Source: Micromonospora_G sp040676775 (GTDB lineage: Bacteria > Actinomycetota > Actinomycetes > Mycobacteriales > Micromonosporaceae). Taken from it: a DNA stretch of 64,000 nucleotides. The stretch spans positions 1-64,000 of the forward strand of contig NZ_JBFAPP010000015.1 of assembly GCF_040676775.1 (NCBI RefSeq), given 5' to 3'. A program made the translations under genes and the position numbers. Positions 32,621 to 39,460 of this stretch are shown here, piece after piece. Each line of letters starts with the position of its first letter. The first letter of the stretch is position 1. The notes under the pieces were generated by a model that worked only from the letters and a program-made list of their open reading frames with translations, did not search any database and was not told the DNA's origin.

Positions 32621-33378
32621 CGCGGGGTGCGGAGTTGGGACAGGCCGGTGGCTATGCCGTGGAGCAGGTCGGTCGCCTCGGTCAGGCGGGTGGCGGCCGG
32701 GTCTTCGGGGGTGGATCTCGTGTCCTCGGCCAGGTAGGCGGCGGCCGCGATCACCAGTGCCTCGTAGGCGGCGACGCCTCGGTCGAGCTGCCCGCACAGG
32801 TCCCGATGTGCCGACTCCAGCGCCGGGCGGGACTCGTCGGGCGCGAACCGCATCGCCTTCTCCAGGCTGGCCACCCGGTGCGCCAGGTCGTGCAGCGAAC
32901 GCTCCGCCACGGCCGCCTCCAGCACCGCCGGCCCGGCCAGGGCGGGCAGCCGCCCGGCCAGCCCGGTCATCGTGGACGAGGCGCGGGACAGTCGGTCCCA
33001 CGGCTGCGCCGCGGCGGAGCCGCGCAGGTTGAAGCGGGTTTTCTGCCGGCGTACCTCGGCCACCGCGCCGGCACCGGCGGGCAGCCGCTCGACCGCGGCG
33101 ATGAGCTGCGCGCGGGTCCGTTCGGCCGCCACCGCCGGATCGGGTGGCGGCGGCGCGGGCTGCGCCGCGAGCAGGCGCAGGTCGGCCCAGCGCCAGAGGG
33201 CCAGCGCGGCGGTGCCGCCGGCACCGGCGACCCAGGCCGCGTCCGGCAGACCCAGTCCCTGGTACGGGGTGAGGACCGCGGCCGCGCCCCCGAGCCCACC
33301 CGCCCAGACGCTCCACCAGCGGGCGGAACGGCGTAGGGCGCGCAACCGCCGGAAGTGTCGGGCTCGCTGGTCTGCCAT
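32617..33378 (-). CDS. pspM: Phage-shock envelope-stress protein PspM
   Basis: The 253-residue protein follows pspA in the actinobacterial clgR-pspA-pspM arrangement. It has a basic N-terminus (HFRRLRALRRSARWW), two membrane segments at about 22-40 and 45-62 and a long helical, probably cytoplasmic tail (about 85-250). In mycobacteria PspM (Rv2743c) is a membrane partner of PspA. Identification rests on position and topology as much as sequence. The start MADQRARHF at 33378 gives a 22-bp gap after the pspA stop. The TAG stop at 32617-32619 is shared in a CTAG palindrome with the convergent oxidase-like gene. Confidence 0.82.
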   Translation of the reverse strand: MADQRARHFRRLRALRRSARWWSVWAGGLGGAAAVLTPYQGLGLPDAAWVAGAGGTAALALWRWADLRLLAAQPAPPPPDPAVAAERTRAQLIAAVERLPAGAGAVAEVRRQKTRFNLRGSAAAQPWDRLSRASSTMTGLAGRLPALAGPAVLEAAVAERSLHDLAHRVASLEKAMRFAPDESRPALESAHRDLCGQLDRGVAAYEALVIAAAAYLAEDTRSTPEDPAATRLTEATDLLHGIATGLSQLRTPR

Positions 33379-33400
33379 CGCTGCCCTCTCCTGCCCGAAC

Positions 33401-34261
33401 TCAGCCGGCGGCGCTCTGGTCGCCGGTCGAGCGCTCCTTGGCCAGGCTCGCCCGGATCTCGTCGAGCCGGGCCACGCCCGCGTTGTCCGCCGCCCGGTTG
33501 GCCTGGTCGACCGCCGGCTGGGTGCTGCCGCCGAGCTGGTCGCCGGACATGCTGGCCCGGATCTGCTCCAACCGGGCCGAGCCGGCCAGGTCGAGGCTGC
33601 TCTTCTGGATCTCCAGCATGCGCCCCTCGACCGAGTTGCCGGCGAGTTCGGCGCGGCCCATGGCGGTGGCGTACCGGCGTTCGATCTTGTCCCGTACCTC
33701 GTCCAGCGAGGGGGTGGTGCCGGGCGCGGCCAGCGTCGACATCGACTCCAGCGACTTCGCCACGGTTTCCTGCATCTTGGCCTGCTCAAGCTGGCTGAGC
33801 AGCTTGGTCCGCTCGGCCAGCTTCTGCTGGAGGATCATCTGGTTGTTCTCGACCGCGCGGCGGGCCTGCCCGGCGGCACCGAGCGCCTGGTCGTGCAGGG
33901 CCTTGAGATCCTCCGTCGACTGCTCGGCGGAGACGAGCTGGGCGGCCAACGTCTGCGCGGTCTGTTCGAACTTCTGCGCTTCCGCCTCGTCGCCCCCGGT
34001 GCGGGCCTTGTCGGCGAGGACCAACGCCTGGCGGGTCATCCCCTGCAACCGCTCGACCTCGGACATCTGCCGGGACAGCCGCATCTCCAGCTGGTGCTGG
34101 TTGCCGATGACCGCCGCCGCCTGCTGTACGAGTGCCTGGTGCTGGCGCTGGGACTCCTCGATGGCCTGCTGGATCTGCACCTTCGGATCGGCGTGCTCAT
34201 CGATCTTGGCGCCGAACAGCGCCATCAGGTAGCGCACTCCCTTGACGAACGGGTTCGCCAT
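33401..34261 (-). CDS. pspA: Phage-shock protein PspA / IM30 family
   Basis: The 286-residue protein is a long coiled-coil PspA/IM30 (bacterial ESCRT-III-like) protein that binds membranes under envelope stress. The N-terminal amphipathic helix MANPFVKGVRYLMALFGAKI leads into coiled coils (DPKVQIQQAIEESQRQHQAL on) to about residue 215. The actinobacterial C-terminal segment repeats a short motif: ARLEQIRASMSG at about 229 and ARLDEIRASLAK at about 265. It is probably co-transcribed with upstream clgR (187-bp gap) and downstream pspM. Confidence 0.94.
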   Translation of the reverse strand: MANPFVKGVRYLMALFGAKIDEHADPKVQIQQAIEESQRQHQALVQQAAAVIGNQHQLEMRLSRQMSEVERLQGMTRQALVLADKARTGGDEAEAQKFEQTAQTLAAQLVSAEQSTEDLKALHDQALGAAGQARRAVENNQMILQQKLAERTKLLSQLEQAKMQETVAKSLESMSTLAAPGTTPSLDEVRDKIERRYATAMGRAELAGNSVEGRMLEIQKSSLDLAGSARLEQIRASMSGDQLGGSTQPAVDQANRAADNAGVARLDEIRASLAKERSTGDQSAAG

Positions 34262-34448
34262 CTTCGCGTTATCCCCTCGGTGTCATCCGCTTCGGCCGTT
34301 GCCGCCCGACCGGTGTACGTCGGTCGAACACGGCATGGTCACCATCGTCCCAGGCCGGCGCCACACCGGCAGACGACCACGGGGATATCGGCCGGGAAGC
34401 ACCTCTGGAACTGCCACCCTACGCCGTAAGGGGCGCTCCGAGCAGGGG

Positions 34449-34922
34449 TCAGGCGGCGCGGACGACGTCGCGACCACGGTCGGTGGTGGACCGGACCCGG
34501 CGGGTCGTACGCAGCGTGGCCTTGAGCGGCGAGTCCTGGCGCACCGAGACGGAGACGTTCCCGTCGGTGGCGACCTGCCGTACGCCGGAATCGGTCACCG
34601 TACGCACACCGGACTCGGTGAGCACGGTGCGGGCCGGGGCGTCGACGGTCGACCGTTCCTGCACCGGAGCCAGCACCCCGGACACCTGTTCGCCGAGCGC
34701 GACCGTGTCGCTGACCTCGCGCAAAAGTTCGGAGAGGCGGGCGCCGAGGGCGTCACAGATGGCGGCGAGCAGTTCGCTCGACGCCTCCTTCTGGCCGCGT
34801 TCGATCTCGGAGAGGTAGCCGAGGCTGACGTTGGCGGCCGAGGAAACCTCGCGCAGGGTCCGGTGCTGACCCTGCCGGCGAGCACGCAACGCGTCACCGA
34901 TCACCCGGCGTAGCAGGACCAT
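34449..34922 (-). CDS. clgR: ClgR, XRE-type regulator of Clp protease and psp genes
   Basis: The 157-residue protein has an N-terminal XRE helix-turn-helix (about 5-70: RTLREVSSAANVSLGYLSEI, ERGQKEASSELLAAICDALG) and a variable tail. Position before pspA-pspM, as in Mycobacterium, supports ClgR, which activates clp and psp genes under envelope stress. The C-terminus DVVRAA ends in Ala-Ala, the feature known in actinomycete ClgR to mark it for ClpP degradation, so feedback proteolysis is likely. GGGGGAGG precedes the ATG. A CGC-N5-GCG dyad at 34975-34985 loosely resembles a ClgR site but matches the reported consensus poorly. Confidence 0.9.
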   Translation of the reverse strand: MVLLRRVIGDALRARRQGQHRTLREVSSAANVSLGYLSEIERGQKEASSELLAAICDALGARLSELLREVSDTVALGEQVSGVLAPVQERSTVDAPARTVLTESGVRTVTDSGVRQVATDGNVSVSVRQDSPLKATLRTTRRVRSTTDRGRDVVRAA

Positions 34923-35104
34923 CGCACCTCCCCCTCACGTGGGACCGTAGCTCCGGCGGCAGTCAGCGCAACGCCGCATGGAGCGACTCCGACCCCCAAT
35001 CCCGACCGCTGCCGGGACCTTCCCGCAACCGTACCCGTTGCCGGCCCGCACGACATCCCACCCCGCCGGTCCGGATTCCCGCCGGCATCCGACACCCGCC
35101 CCGC

Positions 35105-35632
35105 TCAGCCCCGCACCGGGGGCGGTTGTACGCCGTGCAACTGCTCCGCGAGCAGCCGCAACGCCTCGGTGACCGTATGCGCCCTGATCTGGTCCCGACC
35201 GCCGCCGAGGCGCAGCTCACGCACCTGCGTACCGCCGGGTCCGGCCACCGCGACGAAGACCAGCCCGACCGGCCGGCCGTTCTGCGGCTCCGGACCGGCC
35301 ACCCCGGTGGTCGCCAGGCACCAGTCGGCGACGCAGCGCCGACGGCCCCCTTCGGCCAGCGCGACGGCCACGTCCGCGTCGACCGGGCCCCGCTCGGCGA
35401 GCAGTTCGGCCGGTACGCCGGCCAGGGTTTCCTTCAGGTCGGTGGCGTAGACCACCAACCCGCCCCGGAACACGCTGCTCACCCCGGCGATGTCCACGAT
35501 CGTGGCGGCGAGCAGCCCACCGGTGAGCGACTCCACCACGGCCAGGGTCTCGCCGCGCTCGGCCAGCGGGTGCACCACCGCGGCCGCCTCGGTCGCCGCG
35601 ACCCGTGCCTCGACCTCGACCTCGCCCGTCAT
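35105..35632 (-). CDS. CinA-family nicotinamide-nucleotide amidohydrolase (PncC-like)
   Basis: The 175-residue single-domain protein corresponds to the CinA C-terminal domain, which deamidates nicotinamide mononucleotide in NAD salvage. Motifs are LAVVESLTGGLLAATIVDIA (about 31-50; SxTGG core), FRGGLVVYATDLKETLAGVP, and ATTGVAGPEPQNGRPVGLVF. It lacks the N-terminal MoaB-like domain of full CinA. The start MTGEVEVE at 35632 has GAGGGGGCGGG just upstream; eleven further codons are open. It lies between pgsA and clgR, a conserved actinobacterial position. Confidence 0.9.
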   Translation of the reverse strand: MTGEVEVEARVAATEAAAVVHPLAERGETLAVVESLTGGLLAATIVDIAGVSSVFRGGLVVYATDLKETLAGVPAELLAERGPVDADVAVALAEGGRRRCVADWCLATTGVAGPEPQNGRPVGLVFVAVAGPGGTQVRELRLGGGRDQIRAHTVTEALRLLAEQLHGVQPPPVRG

Positions 35633-35714
35633 CCCGCCCCCTCGCCAGTCCATCGCCCCACCCACCGACCAACCCGCGCCGACCGGTCCCGGTGACGGAA
35701 CCGCCGGGCGGCGC

Positions 35715-36311
35715 TCAGTTGGCCCGGCGCCGCAGCCGCAGTGCCCGTACCACGTAGTCGAGCCCGGTGATCACGGTCACCACCAGGGCGACACCCATGA
35801 TCCACGGGCCGACGAAGGTAGCCGAATCCGGCACCGGCCAGAGGTACCAGACGATGGCGAGGATCTGCAGCGCGGTCTTGGCCTTGCCGCCCCGACTGGC
35901 CGCGATCACCCCGAACCGGATCACCCAGAACCGGATCAACGTGACGCCGAACTCACGGGCCAGGATCAGCAGGGTGACCCACCAGGGCAGCAGGTCGTAC
36001 CAGGAGAGCAGGACCAGGGCGGCGCCGGTCAGCGCCTTGTCGGCGATCGGGTCGGCCACCTTGCCGACCGCGGTGACCAGCTTGAACCGCCGGGCGATCC
36101 AGCCGTCGAGCAGGTCGGTCGCGGACGCCACCGCGAAGGTCAGGCAGGCGGCGATCCGCCACGCCGGGTGGGTCATCTCGGAGACGACCGTCAGCACCAC
36201 GAAAACCGGGACCAGGACGAGCCGCAGGGCGGTGAGCGCGTTGGCCGCGTTGACGACGGGCACCGGCTCGACCATGGCGGCCGGGGCGGTGGGCTCCGAC
36301 GCCTCCGTCAC
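35715..36311 (-). CDS. pgsA: CDP-diacylglycerol-glycerol-3-phosphate 3-phosphatidyltransferase
   Basis: The 198-residue membrane enzyme makes phosphatidylglycerol phosphate from CDP-diacylglycerol and glycerol 3-phosphate. The CDP-alcohol phosphotransferase motif D-x2-DG-x2-AR-x8-G-x3-D-x3-D is complete (DLLDGWIAR then GKVADPIAD, about 66-91). Four to five hydrophobic segments surround it. A Pro/Glu-rich leader of about 18 residues precedes the first segment. It starts 4 bp after the rimO stop, so the two are co-transcribed. Synteny with mycobacterial pgsA3 supports the call; other CDP-alcohol acceptors cannot be fully excluded. Confidence 0.9.
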   Translation of the reverse strand: MTEASEPTAPAAMVEPVPVVNAANALTALRLVLVPVFVVLTVVSEMTHPAWRIAACLTFAVASATDLLDGWIARRFKLVTAVGKVADPIADKALTGAALVLLSWYDLLPWWVTLLILAREFGVTLIRFWVIRFGVIAASRGGKAKTALQILAIVWYLWPVPDSATFVGPWIMGVALVVTVITGLDYVVRALRLRRRAN

Positions 36312-36315
36312 GCCG

Positions 36316-37833
36316 TCACCTCGCGCCGCCGGGCGGGCTGGCCGCCGCGGAGACCAGTTCGACCGGTACGGCGATCAGGTCGACCCCCTCGGTTGCGGTG
36401 ACGGTGGCCCGGACCAGGTCGCCGGGGCGCAGGGCGGCCAGGTCGACCCCGCCGTCGGCGGGCGCCACCAGGGTGGTCGAGCCGTCGACCTCGGGTGCCT
36501 GGTGTTCGGCGCGTCCCTCGATCTGCCCGCCGTCGATCGTGTCCACCAGGACCTCGACGGTCGAGCCGAGCCGTTCCTCGGCGCGCTGCGAGCAGAGTTC
36601 GTCGGCGAGCGCGCTCAGCCGGTCGTACCGCCGCTTGATCGTGGCCGAGGCGACCTTGCCGGGCAGGCCGGCGGCCTCGGTGCCGTCCTCGTCGCTGTAG
36701 TCGAACATGCCGATCGCGTCGAGCCGGGCCTCGGAGAGGAAGCGGACCAGCTCGTCCACGTCGGCGCGAGTCTCGCCGGGGAAGCCGACGATGAAGTTGC
36801 TGCGCGCACCCGCCGCCGGGGCAAGGTCCCGGGCCGAGCCGAGCAGTTCGAGGAATCGGGCGGTGGACCCGAAACGTCGCATCCGGCGCAGCACCGGCTC
36901 GCTGGAGTGCTGGAACGACAGGTCGAAATAGGCGGCGACGCCCGGTGTGGTGGCGATCGTCTCGACCAGGCCCGGCCGGGTTTCCGCCGGCTGGAGGTAG
37001 CTCGCCCGGACCCGGACGATCCCGGTCACGGCGGCGAGCTGCGGCAGCAGCTTCTCCAGCAGGCGCGGGTCGCCGAGGTCCTTGCCGTACGAGGTGGAGT
37101 TCTCGCTGACCAGCACCAGCTCTCGTACGCCCGTGCGGGCCAGCCATTCCGCCTCGGCCAGCAGTTCTTCCGGCGGGCGGGAGACGAAGGCGCCCCGGAA
37201 CGCCGGGATGGCGCAGAACGCACACCGCCGGTCACAGCCGCTGGCGAGCTTGAGCGAGGCGACCGGGCCGGCGTCGAGCCGGTGGCGCAGCACCGGCCGC
37301 AGGTGCGCCGGGGTGTGCTCGTCGGTGACGAGGCCGCCACCGGCGGGCCGGGAGGTCTGCGCGTGACCGGGCAGCACGACCCCACTGGCGTGCCGGTCGA
37401 CCGGGGTCAGCGGGAGCAGTTCGCGGCGGTCCCTGGGGGTGTGCGCGACGACCTGCTCACCGGCGAGGACCGCGTTGAGCCGGGCCGAGATGTCGGGGTA
37501 GTCGTCGAAGCTCAGCACCGCGCCCGCCTCGGGCAGGCTGTCGGCGAGTTCACGGCCGTAGCGCTCGGCCATGCAGCCGGCGGCGACCACCTTCGCTCCG
37601 GTGTCGGCGGCGGCGAGCAGGGTTTCGATCGAGTCCTGCTTGGCCTTCTCGACGAAGCCGCACGTGTTGACCAGCACCACGTCGGCACCCTCGCCGTCCG
37701 TGGTCACCTGCCATCCGTCGGCGTCGAGGCGGGCCGCCAGCTCCTCCGAGTCGACCTCGTTGCGGGCACAGCCGAGGGTCAGCAGCGCGACCCGGCGGCC
37801 GGTGGTCGAGGAAGAGGAAGTAGCAGACACCAT
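36316..37833 (-). CDS. rimO: Ribosomal protein S12 (aspartate89) methylthiotransferase RimO
   Basis: The 505-residue radical-SAM enzyme adds a methylthio group to Asp of ribosomal protein S12. It has the three expected parts: an N-terminal MTTase domain with cluster cysteines (LGCARNEVDSEE, NTCGFVEKAKQDSIE, AAGCMAERYG), a radical SAM core with CDRRCAFCAIP, and a C-terminal TRAM domain (GSTVEVLVDTIDGGQIEGRA). RimO rather than MiaB is indicated by the short CARNEVDSE and RCAFCAIPAFRG versions. Start ATG at 37833 follows the family; 25 upstream in-frame codons lack similarity. It is coupled to pgsA. Confidence 0.93.
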   Translation of the reverse strand: MVSATSSSSTTGRRVALLTLGCARNEVDSEELAARLDADGWQVTTDGEGADVVLVNTCGFVEKAKQDSIETLLAAADTGAKVVAAGCMAERYGRELADSLPEAGAVLSFDDYPDISARLNAVLAGEQVVAHTPRDRRELLPLTPVDRHASGVVLPGHAQTSRPAGGGLVTDEHTPAHLRPVLRHRLDAGPVASLKLASGCDRRCAFCAIPAFRGAFVSRPPEELLAEAEWLARTGVRELVLVSENSTSYGKDLGDPRLLEKLLPQLAAVTGIVRVRASYLQPAETRPGLVETIATTPGVAAYFDLSFQHSSEPVLRRMRRFGSTARFLELLGSARDLAPAAGARSNFIVGFPGETRADVDELVRFLSEARLDAIGMFDYSDEDGTEAAGLPGKVASATIKRRYDRLSALADELCSQRAEERLGSTVEVLVDTIDGGQIEGRAEHQAPEVDGSTTLVAPADGGVDLAALRPGDLVRATVTATEGVDLIAVPVELVSAAASPPGGAR

Positions 37834-37998
37834 CCGAGGGTACCGGGCCGCTCCGGAAGCCCGGCGAGCGCTAGGGGTGCCAGCCGGGCGCACGACGCCG
37901 CCGTGCACACCGCGGTCGGCGAGGCACCGCCGCGGGCCGGGCGCACGACGGTTCCGGCCGCCGCATGTGCCAGGCGGCGGCGCACCCTCGCCCCCGGG

Positions 37999-38922
37999 TC
38001 AGGTGTGCAGCGCCTCGACCCGGGCCAGCCGGTCGAGCAGGAAGACCTCCGCGCCGGCCAGCCCGACCGAGCAGAACAGCGTCACCTGGTCGACACCGGT
38101 CCGCCCCGGCTGTTCGCCGGTGAGCAGCGCGCCGAGGTGGCGCAGCCGCTCGACGTACGGCGCGACGGCGGCGAGCATCGGCGGACGGTAGTCCATCGCC
38201 TGGGCCAGCGAGTCGGTGACCAGCACCTCGGCCCGGTCGAGCAGGTCGGTCCCGAACTCGGCCCGGCCCTGCTGCTTGAAACCGACCACGTTGACGTGGG
38301 TACCGGGCGCCAGGTCCGCCGGATCGATCACCGGTACGTGGCTGTCGGTGGCGAGCACGACCACGTCACGGTCGCGTACCGCCGCTGCGGCGCTGGTCAC
38401 CGCGGTCGCCGGTACGCCCAGCTCGGCCCGTACGCGAGCGGCGAAGGCGTCCCGGACGGCCGGCGTACGGCAGTGGACGGTGACCTCGCGCAGCGGGCGT
38501 ACCGCCGCGGTGGCCCAGACCTGTGCCCAGGCCTGCCGTCCGGCACCGAGCACCCCGACGGTGGCGGCGTCGGCGCGGGCCAGGGTGTCGACCGCCACCG
38601 CACCGAGGCCGCCGCTGCCGCGCGAGCCGATCTCCTCGCCGACCGCGATCGCCCGGATCCGTCCCGAGCCGGCGTCGTGCAGCACGACGAGTTGCTCGGC
38701 GTCGGGGTGGCCGAAGGTGTCGTAGGAACGGAACCCGTACCACTCCTCGGTGAGCTGCCCGGCGGCCGTGACCAGGCGACCTCCGTGCAGGGCGGCGGAC
38801 GCCCGGGGCGGCGCGACCAACCGCCCGGAGTACGCGGCCAGCAGCGCGGCGCGCATCGCGGCGACGGCGGTGGGGCCGTCGAGCCGTTGCGCCACCTCGT
38901 CGTCGGTGAGAAGCAGGGTCAT
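37999..38922 (-). CDS. Ornithine cyclodeaminase / mu-crystallin family protein
   Basis: The 307-residue protein belongs to the OCD family of NAD(P)-dependent enzymes (ornithine cyclodeaminase, alanine dehydrogenase, ketimine reductase). The Rossmann motif is TVGVLGAGRQAWAQVWATAA (about 121-140). SYDTFGHPDAEQLVVLHDAGSG and GEEIGSRGSGGLGAVAVDTLA are family blocks in the substrate domain, and GTHVNVVGFKQQGRAEF is the region after the NAD fold. The exact substrate cannot be set. It lies between rimO and ftsK in the otherwise conserved cluster. The 165 bp to rimO hold GC-rich direct repeats (CCGGGCGCACGACG twice) but no gene. Confidence 0.85.
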   Translation of the reverse strand: MTLLLTDDEVAQRLDGPTAVAAMRAALLAAYSGRLVAPPRASAALHGGRLVTAAGQLTEEWYGFRSYDTFGHPDAEQLVVLHDAGSGRIRAIAVGEEIGSRGSGGLGAVAVDTLARADAATVGVLGAGRQAWAQVWATAAVRPLREVTVHCRTPAVRDAFAARVRAELGVPATAVTSAAAAVRDRDVVVLATDSHVPVIDPADLAPGTHVNVVGFKQQGRAEFGTDLLDRAEVLVTDSLAQAMDYRPPMLAAVAPYVERLRHLGALLTGEQPGRTGVDQVTLFCSVGLAGAEVFLLDRLARVEALHT

Positions 38923-39097
38923 ACGAAGATCCTGATAGTTGAACCGGACTTGAGGTCAAGTCGGGCGGGTGAGGTTTACCACACAATGGGTCGCCACCGG
39001 GCCGATGGCTAGACTGTGCCGCAGGTGGACGCTTTCGCGTACGCCCCGGACGAGCGCGTGCCGTACCCGGCCAGGCAAAGACGGCGCGCAGACGGTG

Positions 39098-39364
39098 ATG
39101 AACACACACGACCTGATCGAGGTCCTCGGCGCCCTGCTGATCCTGGCCGCTTTCGCCGCCAACCAGCTACGCCGGATGGACCCGCACTCCGTCCGCTATC
39201 TCGTCCTCAACGTGCTGGGCGCCGGCATCCTGGCGGTGATCGCCGCGACCGAACGCTCCTGGGGCTTCCTCCTCCTGGAGGGCACCTGGACCATCGTCTC
39301 CGTGATCTCCCTCACCCGAACCCTCCTCTACCGCTCCCCTCCCCCACCCCCACCCGAGTCCTGA
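39098..39364 (+). CDS. CBU_0592-like small membrane protein
   Basis: The 88-residue protein has three predicted membrane segments (about 6-24, 33-50 and 54-74) and the family pattern IEVLGALLILAAFAANQLRR followed by YLVLNVLGAGILAVIAA. This matches the small CBU_0592-type membrane family of unknown function. Start ATG at 39098 gives a complete first segment; the open frame upstream is not convincing. The C-terminus ends in a proline run. A long inverted repeat separates it from the convergent ftsK. Confidence 0.75.
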   Translation: MNTHDLIEVLGALLILAAFAANQLRRMDPHSVRYLVLNVLGAGILAVIAATERSWGFLLLEGTWTIVSVISLTRTLLYRSPPPPPPES

Positions 39365-39370
39365 CCCCTC

Positions 39371-39422
39371 TTGTAGAGAAAGAGTGGCTATCCGACCCGC
39401 GATAGCCACTCTTTCCCTACAA
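39371..39422. terminator. Long inverted repeat between convergent genes, probable bidirectional terminator
   Basis: A 22-bp inverted repeat (39371-39392 with 39401-39422, loop 8 nt) has one mismatch that would be a G-U pair in RNA. The arms include AAAGAGTGGCTATC, are much less GC-rich than the neighbourhood, and end in TTGTAG/CTACAA. It sits 7 bp past the small membrane protein gene and 39 bp from the ftsK stop. Confidence 0.8.
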
Positions 39423-39460
39423 CTGCGCCCTACGGCGGAGGGGTGGGGTGGGGGAATGTG

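Noticed and set aside
34975..34985. CGC-N5-GCG dyad as a ClgR box
   Set aside because: Only the outer triplets fit the reported consensus; the inner positions do not, so it is not listed as a site.
35767..39012. A 1081-codon plus-strand frame across pgsA, rimO and the OCD gene
   Set aside because: It spans three well-identified minus-strand genes and is only an antisense open frame.
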